In this document: positions 39,642 to 48,433 of the stretch, piece after piece
How the letters are laid out: each line of letters opens with the position of its first letter
Numbering within the stretch: the stretch's first letter is position 1
NCBI RefSeq assembly: GCF_014132355.1
Contig: NZ_BLZO01000056.1
Coordinates: forward strand, 1 to 49,883
Source: Okeania sp. KiyG1
GTDB taxonomy: Bacteria > Cyanobacteriota > Cyanobacteriia > Cyanobacteriales > Microcoleaceae
Length of the DNA stretch: 49,883 bases
Reading direction: 5' to 3'
The notes under the pieces: generated by a model
What the model was told of the DNA's origin: nothing
What the model saw: the letters and a program-made list of their open reading frames with translations, nothing else
The model's database searches: none
Made by a program: the position numbers and the translations under genes

Positions 39642-41387
39642 ATGGGACGTAAATTTTATGGTGTAGTATTCCCATTCATTTTAGGAATAGGATTTGTCTT
39701 ATCTATTACTCCAAGTAGTAAAGCTCAGAAACAACAATCAAGTGAAAGTCTTGACCAAACTGCTCAGATTTTAGAAAAAATAGAGGAATACAACCCACTC
39801 AAGCAACCTACACAGACATCTAAACCACTTGAAGAATTAGACCAAAAAAAAACAAATATCGTCACAGACAAAAATGATGATACTTTAGGACAAATAGAAC
39901 AAAATAATCAACTCGATCGCCCTCCCGAAATACCTCCCCCCCTAGAACGAGTTAACTCTGTCAATCAACTTAGTGATGTTCTACCCACAGATTGGGCCTA
40001 TAGTGCCTTACAAGGATTAGCAGAACGCTATGGTTGCCTCTTGGCCTCTCCAAATGGTACATTTAGTGGAAATAGAGCCATCAGTCGTTATGAATTTGCT
40101 GCTAATCTCAACGAATGTTTAGAAGTTATTCAAAGTCTAATTGAAGAATTCGGTGAAGGTTATATTTCTCAAGAAGACTTAGCAAAAAGCCAACGGTTAC
40201 AAGCAGATTTTGCCGTCGAAATAGCCGATACTAAATCCCGCCTGAATGCTCTAGAAAAACGGAAAGAAATCCTCGAAGCAAATCTGTTTTCTACCACAAC
40301 CATACTTAAAGGGCAAGTGAATATGGCCTTTTATGATGCCTTTGGCAATGATGGAGAAGATGGTGCTACCGTGAGTGCTGACGATGTCCAAATGGGGTTT
40401 GGTCATTCCTTGACATTGAACTTTGATACCAGTTTTACAGGAAGAGACTTCCTCAGAACAAGGATAGTTGCTGGAGACGTAACTGTAATAGATACAGGTA
40501 CTAATATGACAATTTTTCTCGCAGGCTCTTCAACTGACGATGTAGCAGAACTAAGAGAAGCATACTATATTTTTCCCCTCAATAACGAAATGAGTCTTTA
40601 TATCGGAGCTACTGGACTTGACTTTGATTTAATGGCTCCTGCTCTTAATCCTAAATTTATCAGTGGTAGTATAGGAAGCCTGGCTTTGTATACAGCTTAC
40701 AACCCTACTATATACATCCAACCAGGGGGTGCTGGTTTAGGTTATAGTTATCAAATTAACGACAACTTCAGATTAGATGTAGCATATCTCGGAGGTAATC
40801 CTGAGACTCCGAATGAGGGTGGTGGATTTTTCAATGGTACTAATAGTACTTATGCTCAGTTAACAATTTCACCAACTTTAAATTTTGATTTTTCTTTTGC
40901 TTATGTAAGATCGTATTATACCGCAGATTCAGTTAATGTAGCAGGTTTTACAGGTAGCGAAAATGCTCAACAGCCTTTTGGTGAAGTGGCAACTTCAGCA
41001 GACCATTTTGGATTTCAAACTAGCTATCGCTGGGCACCATTTACTATTTCTGGTTGGGTTGGTTATAGCAATGCTGAAGCAGAAGCAGGCGAGCGCGAAG
41101 GGGATGAAGCGGATATTTGGCATTGGGCAGTAACAGTAGCTATAGATGACTTAGTATTTGAAAATGGAATGTTAGGTCTTTCAGTTGGTCAGCAACCAAA
41201 ATTGACTGATATTGATAATGGTGAAGATGACCCAGATACCTCTATACAATTTCAAATTTTCTACAGTTATCGAATTTCCAATAATATAGATATAACGTCT
41301 GGTTTTTTCCTAGAAACACAACCAGAACATAATGATAAAAATGACCCAATTTTGGTATTTGTTACTCGCAGCGTTTGGAGATTTTAA
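39642..41387 (+). CDS. SLH-OprB type iron-uptake porin
   Basis: 581 residues. An outer-membrane porin of the cyanobacterial SLH/OprB group, whose members pass inorganic iron and other small solutes. Signal peptide at about 1-28 (SSKAQ), a variable Gln/Glu-rich linker, one SLH domain at about 104-165 (LSDVLPTDWAYSALQGLAER, GTFSGNRAISRYEFAANLN) that holds the protein to the cell wall, a coiled coil at about 175-212, and a beta barrel from about 218 to the end, finishing in a terminal aromatic residue (RSVWRF) as outer-membrane barrels do. Expression may be affected by the five-fold repeat just upstream, whose last unit ends about 80 bases before the ATG. Confidence 0.93.
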   Translation: MGRKFYGVVFPFILGIGFVLSITPSSKAQKQQSSESLDQTAQILEKIEEYNPLKQPTQTSKPLEELDQKKTNIVTDKNDDTLGQIEQNNQLDRPPEIPPPLERVNSVNQLSDVLPTDWAYSALQGLAERYGCLLASPNGTFSGNRAISRYEFAANLNECLEVIQSLIEEFGEGYISQEDLAKSQRLQADFAVEIADTKSRLNALEKRKEILEANLFSTTTILKGQVNMAFYDAFGNDGEDGATVSADDVQMGFGHSLTLNFDTSFTGRDFLRTRIVAGDVTVIDTGTNMTIFLAGSSTDDVAELREAYYIFPLNNEMSLYIGATGLDFDLMAPALNPKFISGSIGSLALYTAYNPTIYIQPGGAGLGYSYQINDNFRLDVAYLGGNPETPNEGGGFFNGTNSTYAQLTISPTLNFDFSFAYVRSYYTADSVNVAGFTGSENAQQPFGEVATSADHFGFQTSYRWAPFTISGWVGYSNAEAEAGEREGDEADIWHWAVTVAIDDLVFENGMLGLSVGQQPKLTDIDNGEDDPDTSIQFQIFYSYRISNNIDITSGFFLETQPEHNDKNDPILVFVTRSVWRF

Positions 41388-41398
41388 CCAATGTCGCA

Positions 41399-41440
41399 AG
41401 AATTCCCCATCTCTCTATAGGGTGGGGATGAATTGCCACC
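41399..41440 (+). other. Hairpin at the left border of the second tnpB element
   Basis: GAATTCCCCATC and GGTGGGGATGAATTG form an imperfect hairpin typical of cyanobacterial IS605-type ends. It lies about 85 bases before the tnpB start. Confidence 0.5.
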
Positions 41441-41524
41441 AGTGGATAATCCACAAAAGCGACCACTTTCAGCAAATCTTGTGCCATAATAATTTATTGT
41501 CAACCTGAGTTTTTCTGCCCTATT

Positions 41525-42851
41525 TTGTACAGAGCCATCAAAGTCAGAATCTACCCATCACCTGAACAATCCCAAAAACTAAGTCAAGTCATGGGGTGTG
41601 CTGGATGGTGGTGGAATTATGCCTTAAACCTCTGCAATGAAACTTATCAACAAACAGGCAAGGGATTAAGCCAAGTTGCTCTGAATCAAGTTTTGCCCAA
41701 GCTCAAAAAATCTGAAGAAACTGCATGGTTGAAAGAGTGTTATTCCCAGGTTTTGCAGTCAACAACCCTCAACTTAACCAAGGCATTTAAGAACTTTTTT
41801 GAGAAAAGAGCTAACTATCCTAGATTCAATTCCTATCACAGCAGACAATCAGCACAGTATCCTCAAAACTGTAAAGTAGTTGACAATGGAGTGAAAATCC
41901 CCCAAGTAGGAGTAATTAAAGCCTCAATTCATAGATTGTTTGACGGTCAATTAAAAACTTTCAAGAATTTAGAATTAAGAATTTAGAATTACCTCTTCTT
42001 ATAAATAAGAAGATTGGTTAAAAGGATTTTTTTTTCTTCTCTTGGCCGATTGGATATGGCGCAGGTTTCCTCCCCATCCCTCGACCGCTTTTTTCTCCAT
42101 GAATGGAGAGGCTTTATACCTGAATTTTTCGGTAACTATAACTAAAACGCCTACCCGAAATTATTATGCCTCATTGTTGTTCGACACTGAACAGCAAACT
42201 CCGGAAGTTGTGTTAACTGGTAAGATTATTGGTATCGATCTGGGATTAAAAGATTTCTGTATTACCCATGATGGTAGTAAAACTGCAAAATATACTAATC
42301 CGAAATGCCTGAAAAAACATCAGAAAAATTTAGCAAGAAAACAAGCTAATTTAGCTGGTAAGAAAAAAGGAAGTAAGTCAAGACAAAAAGCACGCCAGCT
42401 AGTGGCTAGAGTTCACGAACGTATTAGTAATACCCGTCAAGACTTTCTACATAAATTATCCAGAAAAATCGTCAATGATAATCAAGTAGTAGTCGTTGAG
42501 AATTTGAACATCAAGGGTATGATTTGTAATCATAAACTAGCTAAAGCAATATCTGATGTCGGATGGGGAATATTTGTCAATTTCCTTGACTATAAACTAC
42601 AACAAAAAGGAGGTTTGTTAGTAGAAATTGATAGATGGTTTCCTAGTTCTAAAACTTGCTGTAATTGTCTCTACCAAATGTCAGAAATGCCATTAGAAAT
42701 GAGAGAGTGGACTTCTCCGAATTGTGGCACACACCATGATAGGGATGAAAATGCCAGCAAGAATATTAGAGCAGAAGACATCAGACAACTATCGGTCTTG
42801 GAAGGACTGCTGCTGTTCGTGCAGCGTTCCGTAGGGAAGGAGGGGAAGTAA
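41525..42851 (+). pseudogene. tnpB: tnpB (IS605 OrfB-type), interrupted by an M1 element
   Basis: The first part (41525 to about 41965) starts with TTG: YRAIKVRIYPSPEQSQKLSQ and runs to DGQLKTF. The second part resumes at about 42130 with VTITKTPTRNYYASLLFDTE and continues in one frame to 42851. RuvC-like residues are intact: D in GIDLGLKDF, E in VVVENLNIKGM, D in HHDRDENASKN. Intact relatives are RNA-guided nucleases that help the element persist. Besides the insertion, the zinc finger is damaged: TCCNCLYQ is present, but the second pair reads WTSPNCG where W-x-C-P-x-C-G is expected, so one cysteine has become serine. No tnpA is present. The guide-RNA end is separated from the gene by another M1 copy. 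Confidence 0.9.
41962..42135 (-). mobile_element. M1 element inside tnpB
   Basis: Borders GAATTTAGAATTAAGAATTT and TGAATTTTTCGG; the centre has AATTACCTCTTC, TTCTCTTGGCCGATTGGATA and CCATCCCTCGACCGCTTTTT, ending GGAGAGGCTTTATACC. It separates QLKTF from VTITKTP. Confidence 0.75.
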
Positions 42852-42867
42852 GACCAAAAGCTGGGCT

Positions 42868-43078
42868 TCATTAATTGATAATGGATAATGAATAATGGAT
42901 AATTACCTCTAGTTAAAACCGTTCTTGATTGAATATAAGGAAATCGGATTTCTTCTCTTGGTCGATTAGATATGGCGCAGGTTTCCTCCCCATCTCTCGA
43001 CCGCTTTTTTCTCCTTAAAAGGAGAGCCTTTAAACCGAATTGATTAATTATCAATTATCAATTATCCATTATCCATTG
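42868..43078 (-). mobile_element. M1 element between tnpB and its right end
   Basis: TTAATTGATAATGGATAATG, ATTACCTCTAGTTAAAACCG, CTTCTCTTGGTCGATTAGAT, CTCGACCGCTTTTTTCTCC, CTTTAAACCG and TTATCAATTATCAATTATCC. The same family and orientation as the copy inside tnpB. Confidence 0.75.
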
Positions 43079-43082
43079 GTAA

Positions 43083-43152
43083 GTCCGTCTTGAGGCACTC
43101 CCCTGTGAGTTCAGAAGCTCCAACTTCAGCCTAGCAGGTTGGGGTAGTTCAC
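43083..43152 (+). other. Right end of the second tnpB element, likely guide-RNA 3' part
   Basis: GTGAGTTCAGAAGCTCCAAC, TTCAGCCTAGCA and GGTTGGGGTAGTTCAC form a hairpin (CTCCAAC/GGTTGGGG) of the kind found at the right ends of cyanobacterial tnpB elements. In intact elements it directly follows tnpB; here it is 230 bases away because of an M1 insertion. Confidence 0.6.
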
Positions 43153-43169
43153 TCTTAAAACTAACAATT

Positions 43170-44036
43170 ATGAACAAGAAACTGAAAATTATTATTGCTT
43201 CATCCCTAGCATTTCTAGGGACTATTTTTCCGCAAAAAATAAGTCAAGCACAAACAGAAGAAAAAATTATTAGAAAAGAGCAGATAGTAGTAGGAGTTAG
43301 GGAAGATTCCTATTGGTTTGGTTCCAGGAATGATAAGGGAGAACGGGAAGGATATTGTATAGATATTGCCTATGCATTACGTGAACGTCTCAGTGCTAAT
43401 CAACTTGAGCCAATCAGGGTAAGATTTGTGACCTCAACTGTCCAAAGTCGTTGGGATATGGTAAAAAGTGGTATGGTAGATTTGGAGTGTGGCCCTAATA
43501 CTATTAGTACCGAACGTGAAGAAAAACATGGTATTAATTTTTCTGCACCCTTTTTTATCACAGCAACACAAATTTTAGCTCAAAGAGGCAGGATAGAAGA
43601 AGATGTAAATGCAGGTAATGCCATAGTTGGTGTAGTTAGGAATACTAGCAATGAAAGTGATTTAAAGAGTGCTTATCCTGAAGAACAAATTGAGGATAAA
43701 TTTTTAACTAGAGAACAAGGTATTAAAGCTTTGGCGGATGGTGAAGTTAATGGTTTTGCTAGTGATGGAACTCTTTTGTTAGGTGTGGCGTGGAGCATGG
43801 ACCTGGATATGGAAAATGATTATACTTTTATTACTATCAATCAGGAAAATGGCCGTCCATTTTGTGCGGGTTATGGGTTCATACTTCCTGGAGGGGAAGA
43901 AAATTCTAGTTGGCAAAACTATGTTAATGACTTTCTCGCTAACGATAGAAAAGCTCAAAGAATTCAAAGAAAATGGTTGTTGGATGGTTTAAGTGAAAAT
44001 AGTCAGATGCTTTATGATGCTTGTGCTCAGGAGTAG
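43170..44036 (+). CDS. Amino-acid ABC transporter substrate-binding protein
   Basis: 288 residues. A periplasmic solute-binding protein of family 3 (polar amino acids). The signal peptide covers about 1-27 (ending SQAQ). Mature features: IVVGVREDSYWFGSRNDKGE at the first binding strand, GYCIDIAYAL, RFVTSTVQSRWDMVKSGMVD with LECGPNTIS, INFSAPFFITATQIL, the hinge region VGVVRNTSNESDL and LADGEVNGFASDG. Closest in pattern to glutamate/aspartate and general amino-acid binding proteins. No permease or ATPase gene is nearby, so it must work with a transporter encoded elsewhere. It begins 17 bases after the end of the tnpB element and is followed at once by a tandem array. Confidence 0.92.
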   Translation: MNKKLKIIIASSLAFLGTIFPQKISQAQTEEKIIRKEQIVVGVREDSYWFGSRNDKGEREGYCIDIAYALRERLSANQLEPIRVRFVTSTVQSRWDMVKSGMVDLECGPNTISTEREEKHGINFSAPFFITATQILAQRGRIEEDVNAGNAIVGVVRNTSNESDLKSAYPEEQIEDKFLTREQGIKALADGEVNGFASDGTLLLGVAWSMDLDMENDYTFITINQENGRPFCAGYGFILPGGEENSSWQNYVNDFLANDRKAQRIQRKWLLDGLSENSQMLYDACAQE

Positions 44037-45115
44037 GGAATTCTGAATTTAGAATTTAGAATTTAGAATTTAGAATTTAGAATTTAGAAAATTGAGTGGT
44101 AGACGGACAGGCCTAAAATGTGGCAATAGTAGGGGCGGGTTCCACGTTAAGTTCATTGCTCAACAAGAGTAGGGAATTTAGAATTCTCAATTCAGAATTT
44201 AGAAAATTGAGTGGTAGACGGACAGGCCTAAAATGTGGCAATAGTAGGGGCGGGTTCCACGTTAAGTTCATTGCTCAACAAGAGTAGGGAATTTAGAATT
44301 GAGAATTCAGAATTTATAAAATTGAGTGGTAGACGGACAGGCCTAAAATGTGGCAATAGTAGGGGCGGGTTCCACGTTAAGTTCATTGCTCAACAAGAGT
44401 AGGGAATTTAGAATTCTCAATTCAGAATTTAGAAAATTGAGTGGTAGACGGACAGGCCTAAAATGTGGCAATAGTAGGGGCGGGTTCCACGTTAAGTTCA
44501 TTGCTCAACAAGAGTAGGGAATTTAGAATTGAGAATTGAGAATTGAGAATTTAGAAAATTGAGTGGTAGACGGACAGGCCTAAAATGTGGCAATAGTAGG
44601 GGCGGGTTCCACGTTAAGTTCATTGCTCAACAAGAGTAGGGAATTTAGAATTCTCAATTCAGAATTTAGAAAATTGAGTGGTAGACGGACAGGCCTAAAA
44701 TGTGGCAATAGTAGGGGCGGATTCCACGTTAAGTTCATTGCTCAACAAGAGTAGGGAATTCAGAATTCTCAATTCAGAATTTAGAAAATTGAGTGGTAGA
44801 CGGACAGGCCTAAAATGTGGCAATAGTAGGGGCGGATTCCACGTTAAGTTCATTGCTCAACAAGAGTAGGGAATTTAGAATTCAGAATTTAGAATTCAGA
44901 ATTTAGAAAATTGAGTGGTAGACGGACAGGCCTAAAATGTGGCAATAGTAGGGGGGGTTCCGCGTTAAGTTCATTGCTCAATAAGAGTAGGGAATTTAGA
45001 ATTGAGAATTCAGAATTTAGAAAATTGAGTGGTAGACGGACAGGCCTAAAATGTGGCAATAGTAGGGGGGGGTTTAGCGTTAAATTGATGGTATCACGCA
45101 CGACTAGGTAAACCC
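44037..45115 (+). repeat. Tandem array E: nine units of about 115 bp
   Basis: GAGTGGTAGACGGACAGGCC starts at 44094, 44209, 44324, 44439, 44561, 44676, 44791, 44913 and 45027. The conserved part of about 85 bp (up to TTCATTGCTCAACAAGAGTAG) alternates with a linker of GAATTTAGAATTC-type heptamers; spacings of 122 instead of 115 reflect one extra heptamer. Units one to five are nearly identical and the last two are decayed (TTCCGCGTT, TTTAGCGTT). GTGG...CCAC within the unit could pair. The array starts at the stop codon of the binding-protein gene, whose last bases (GCTCAGGAGTAGGGAATT) resemble the unit's end. Confidence 0.9.
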
Positions 45116-45726
45116 GCCCTAGCTCGCTCACCCTAATAACTTAATGGGTAAAATTGTCTAGTAGTAGCGCGTCAAGCTTTAAATATTGTATTAGGATTTT
45201 GGACAAAAACAACATAACATAGCTTAGATTCTGCCATTTTCCTATTACCTGCAATAGCTATATAGGTTAATTAATTTTCTCCCTGCTAAATACTATGTAA
45301 TTGTTAATAAGTCAATTCATGGTTAGAGAGACTGAGAAAAATTAGTTCATTATGGTTGGAGATATATGAGGCGATCGCTGGTTTAAACAACGAAATAATC
45401 AATCTTTGCAGCTTTAAATTTGTATTAGGCAATAAATACCTACAGATTATATTTAATTTATCATATCACACAGATCGAGAAAAAAGGCTGAAAGTATTGA
45501 AATTATGTTGAGTAGTTGGAAATTTTTTTACTATTTTTTGTCAGAGATTGATGACAAAGTTTAAAATTTTCAAATGAAAAGCTGATATTGATAATTAAAA
45601 CTTTTCAAGTATTGATTCTGTTATTAGTGCATAAAAGTCAAAACCTTAGACAAACAGAAAATATAGAGGGAAAAAAATAAAGCTCCTCCATAGTTAAGTT
45701 AACTTTGTATTTTTGACCGAATAATT
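45116..45726. other. AT-rich spacer without visible features
   Basis: No gene, element or hairpin that I can support; one HIP1 octamer at about 45370. The promoter of the PEP-CTERM gene should lie near its end. Confidence 0.5.
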
Positions 45727-46506
45727 ATGACCAAAATCAAACAGATATTGATGGGTATTGCAGTAGCGACCTCTGTGTGTGTATTGCCGAATCATTCAGT
45801 TAATGCAGCATCTCTGATTAATTTTGAACCTGTGGATGGTAAATTTCCTGATGGTAGTTTAGCCGTAGATAATATGCCAATTACAGATCAGTTTTCATCC
45901 TTGGGTGTAACTTTTGGCATCGACCGTAACCTGGATGGCTTACCCGATGCTGGACTTTTCCCCAATTTGGAGGCGGTTGGCTCTTCAGATCCTGTACTAG
46001 GTTTTTATTCAACAAAAGGAGGAGGAATTGATATAGCTGCTCCTGGTTTTGAAAGCAGGTTAGGTAGTTTTTTCCTACGGGGAGTTGGCTCACTAACTAA
46101 TGGTGAATATCTTCTAATTTCTTATGCTTCTCCGACAAATGCTGCATCGGCTGAAATTTGGGATATCGATCCTCATTCAGCAACAACATTTGAACAATGG
46201 GAAGTTCAAGCACTGGGTTCTGATTTATCCGTGGTTGATTCTATTGTTAGTCCTGCTGGTACTACTCTTGCCTTAGAAGCTTCTCCTTGGTTTTGGTCTT
46301 TTGACCGCCCACAAAAAGATATTCATGCTATTCGTCTAGTCTATACGGGAAATACAAATGGTGTTGGACTTGGATTTGATAATTTTTCTCCACTGGCAGT
46401 AGAAGGTTCTGAACCTGAACCTAATGCCTCTGTTCCCGAACCAACTTCTGCAATAGGTTTATTAATATTTGGTGCTGTTGCTTATCGTTTGAGGAAAGGT
46501 AATTAA
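45727..46506 (+). CDS. PEP-CTERM sorted exported protein
   Basis: 259 residues. A signal peptide at about 1-28 (VNAAS) and a C-terminal sorting tail: VPEP at 236-239, the hydrophobic TSAIGLLIFGAVAY and the basic end RLRKGN. Such tails are recognised by exosortase-type enzymes (general knowledge), which anchor or process secreted proteins, often in the extracellular matrix. The body is beta-rich with DRNLDGLPDAG and a lectin-like LGFDNFSPL near the end; the exact fold is unknown. No exosortase gene is in the window. The ATG at 45727 begins the signal peptide. Single gene. Confidence 0.9.
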   Translation: MTKIKQILMGIAVATSVCVLPNHSVNAASLINFEPVDGKFPDGSLAVDNMPITDQFSSLGVTFGIDRNLDGLPDAGLFPNLEAVGSSDPVLGFYSTKGGGIDIAAPGFESRLGSFFLRGVGSLTNGEYLLISYASPTNAASAEIWDIDPHSATTFEQWEVQALGSDLSVVDSIVSPAGTTLALEASPWFWSFDRPQKDIHAIRLVYTGNTNGVGLGFDNFSPLAVEGSEPEPNASVPEPTSAIGLLIFGAVAYRLRKGN

Positions 46507-46520
46507 CGAAGTCAGAAGTC

Positions 46521-46544
46521 AGTAGGGGCGAATGGCATTCGCCC
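46521..46544 (+). repeat. 24-bp inverted repeat, left arm
   Basis: AGTAGGGGCGAATGGCATTC plus GCCC is the exact reverse complement of 47222-47245. It contains a near-palindrome of 19 bp related to 25671-25690. The pair encloses an M3 element and the 22-bp array. Confidence 0.85.
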
Positions 46545-46627
46545 GTACAGAAGTTGTTTTTGTAACAGGGATGCGTGACAACCCCCCCAAAAACATTTCA
46601 CCTTAAAAAGCTAGGTGGCGCGACGGC

Positions 46628-46764
46628 GTTGCACAGTGACGAATGATTTGAGATTTTTGATGAACAGGATTTTGGATTTGAGAATTGGTAGAATGATTAA
46701 TGTTAGGTTTTTTTAGTCAAAATCGAACACCTATTTTTTGCAGTATCATTCCATAATGTGCAAC
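46628..46764. mobile_element. M3 element, 137 bp
   Basis: GTTGCACAGTGACGAATGAT at the left and ATCATTCCATAATGTGCAAC at the right. The same length and order as 7592-7728, with the interior (GATGAACAGGATTTTGGATT) largely conserved. Confidence 0.8.
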
Positions 46765-46777
46765 CCTCAAATTCTTA

Positions 46778-47221
46778 GATAAAACGATATTTGTAGAGGG
46801 ATAAAACTATATTTGTAGAGGGATAAAACTATATTTGTAGAGGGATAAAACTATATTTGTAGAGGGATAAAACTATATTTGTAGAGGGATAAAACTATAT
46901 TTGTAGAGGGATAAAACTATATTTGTAGAGGGATAAAACTATATTTGTAGAGGGATAAAACTATATTTGTAGAGGGATAAAACTATATTTGTAGAGGGAT
47001 AAAACTATATTTGTAGAGGGATAAAACTATATTTGTAGAGGGATAAAACTATATTTGTAGAGGGATAAAACTATATTTGTAGAGGGATAAAACTATATCT
47101 GTAGAGGGATAAAACTATATTTGTAGAGGGATAAAACTATATCTGTAGAGGGATAAAACTATATCTGTTTAAAAAGAGGGATAAAACGATATCTGTAGAG
47201 GGATAAAACGATATCTGTAGA
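46778..47221 (+). repeat. Tandem array F: about 20 units of 22 bp
   Basis: GATAAAACTATATTTGTAGA plus GG is repeated head to tail about 20 times. The first unit and the last two have ACGATAT instead of ACTATAT, TATCTG replaces TATTTG toward the right end, and one TTTAAAAAG insertion lies near 47168. Units lack the variable spacers of a CRISPR array. Confidence 0.95.
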
Positions 47222-47245
47222 GGGCGAATGCCATTCGCCCCTACT
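47222..47245 (-). repeat. 24-bp inverted repeat, right arm
   Basis: GGGCGAATGCCATTCGCCCC plus TACT, the exact reverse complement of 46521-46544, directly after the last 22-bp unit. Confidence 0.85.
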
Positions 47246-47316
47246 AGATATGGCGCTTGGTGCGTAAGTCCTGGAATAAATATTATTCTGCTTCAAGAGA
47301 ATTTTAGATAAAATTA

Positions 47317-47652
47317 TCAACCTATAGAATATTCTGTAAACTGACGCATAAAGGGAGAATGAAAACTAATAACAATATCTTGATGCGCGACTCCTGCTTT
47401 GACTAATTCCTCAGCAAAATCAATTTCTGTACCATTATATTGTAGCCATATTTTCTCTCCCTTAATGTCAAAATGTAGAACACAGCCATAAACACGGCGA
47501 TCGCCTTCCCAACCCACATTAACTATTTGATAATGATGATTTTTAGTGTCAAAAATTAATTCTCGATCAACATCTTTTCTTGTGTAGCGATCGCCCGCAT
47601 ATTCTTGAATTACTTTTTGAATTATTTCCCCATATTTATCTACTTTATCCAT
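47317..47652 (-). CDS. xisI: XisI-like fdxN element excision controlling factor
   Basis: 111 residues, full length for the family. Typical sequence: MDKVDKYGEIIQKVIQEYAG, DTKNHHYQIVNVGWEGDRRV, DIKGEKIWLQYNGTE and the end HQDIVISFHSPFMRQFTEYS. In Anabaena, XisI and XisH are needed with the recombinase XisF for fdxN element excision in heterocysts; homologues are widespread in cyanobacteria without heterocysts, where their role is unclear. The ATG at 47652 overlaps the xisH stop (47640) by 13 bases, so translation was coupled. The partner xisH is damaged. Confidence 0.95.
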   Translation of the reverse strand: MDKVDKYGEIIQKVIQEYAGDRYTRKDVDRELIFDTKNHHYQIVNVGWEGDRRVYGCVLHFDIKGEKIWLQYNGTEIDFAEELVKAGVAHQDIVISFHSPFMRQFTEYSIG

Positions 47653-48056
47653 TGTTCAATTGTCTCCCGCTCTGGATGATAAATAATTAATTTAATATAT
47701 TGGTTTTTAATGACAAGTTGAATTAACTCTAGTTTAAAAAAATCTTCATAAGTTGTTTGAGGAACAGCTAAATATAATTCACGTTCTGGTTCCTTTTGAC
47801 TTAATACAGTTTGATAATTAATAAACTGCCCTAATGCTTTGTGAAATTCAGAAATTGGCGAATTACTAATAAAGCTTTTCACTTCAACAGAAATTTTTTC
47901 TCCTGCTCTTTCAGCGGTAATAAGTTTCTCTGCACCTAAATCAATATAAATTTATACTCCACCAAAATCTAAATGTAAAGGATCATTTGTAATGATCCAT
48001 CCTTCTTTTTCTAATCCTAGTTTTACAGCATTATGAAAAATATCTTTAGCGGGCAT
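47640..48056 (-). pseudogene. xisH: xisH with one in-frame stop codon
   Basis: From ATG at 48056 the frame reads MPAKDIFHNAVKLGLEKEGW and on to LHLDFGGV, then TAA at codon 35, then continues in the same frame IYIDLGAEKLITAERAGEKI and SVEVKSF to 47640. XisH proteins have about 138 residues, and this frame is 138 codons including the stop. One base change (for example CAA to TAA) would explain it. The remaining 80-residue stretch starting MKSF lacks the N-terminal third. The family has a restriction-nuclease-like layout (D in YIDL, E-x-K in VEVK), which the full frame would contain. A true loss, a sequencing error or a recoded stop cannot be told apart here. Confidence 0.85.
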
Positions 48057-48236
48057 ATTAGTGATTATATTGAATATATTTGGCAAAAACGAAGATAACT
48101 GGTTAAAAAACAAGGAAAAAAGAAAGAGTATAAAGTTTCTATTTTAACTTTTGTCTTTTTCTCTCTTCCCTATTTACTTACATCGTAAGAATTGAGATAT
48201 TAATAGCTAATAGCTGAATGCCTACCTTATCAAATA

Positions 48237-48429
48237 ATACCATTTCTCAAAAACTTTTCTACATTTTGTTGAGCAGAGGAGTAGGATAGTGGCAGAGTGG
48301 GGGAGAAGCAAACACAATAATAATTAACATTAACTTAGCTGAAATAAGTAAAAAAGTGATTTTACTTGTGCTGATTAGTTAATAACTGAAGTACTGCCCA
48401 AGTATAGCAATACTTTTGGGAATTGGTAT
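48237..48429. mobile_element. M4-type element carrying a peptide-gene remnant
   Basis: Ends ATACCATTTCTCAAAA and TTTTGGGAATTGGTAT are inverted with two mismatches. The interior at about 48310-48392 (AATTAACATTAACTTAGCTG, TTAGTTAATAACTGAAG) resembles 32725-32800, the 3' side of the 51-residue peptide gene. Confidence 0.5.
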
Positions 48430-48433
48430 AACT

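Noticed and set aside
44037-45115. A CRISPR-like array of repeats and spacers
   Set aside because: The intervening segments are variants of the same AATTTAGAATTC heptamers, not unique sequences, and the conserved part is about 85 bp.
46778-47221. A CRISPR array
   Set aside because: The 22-bp units are head to tail with no unique spacers, and no cas gene is present.
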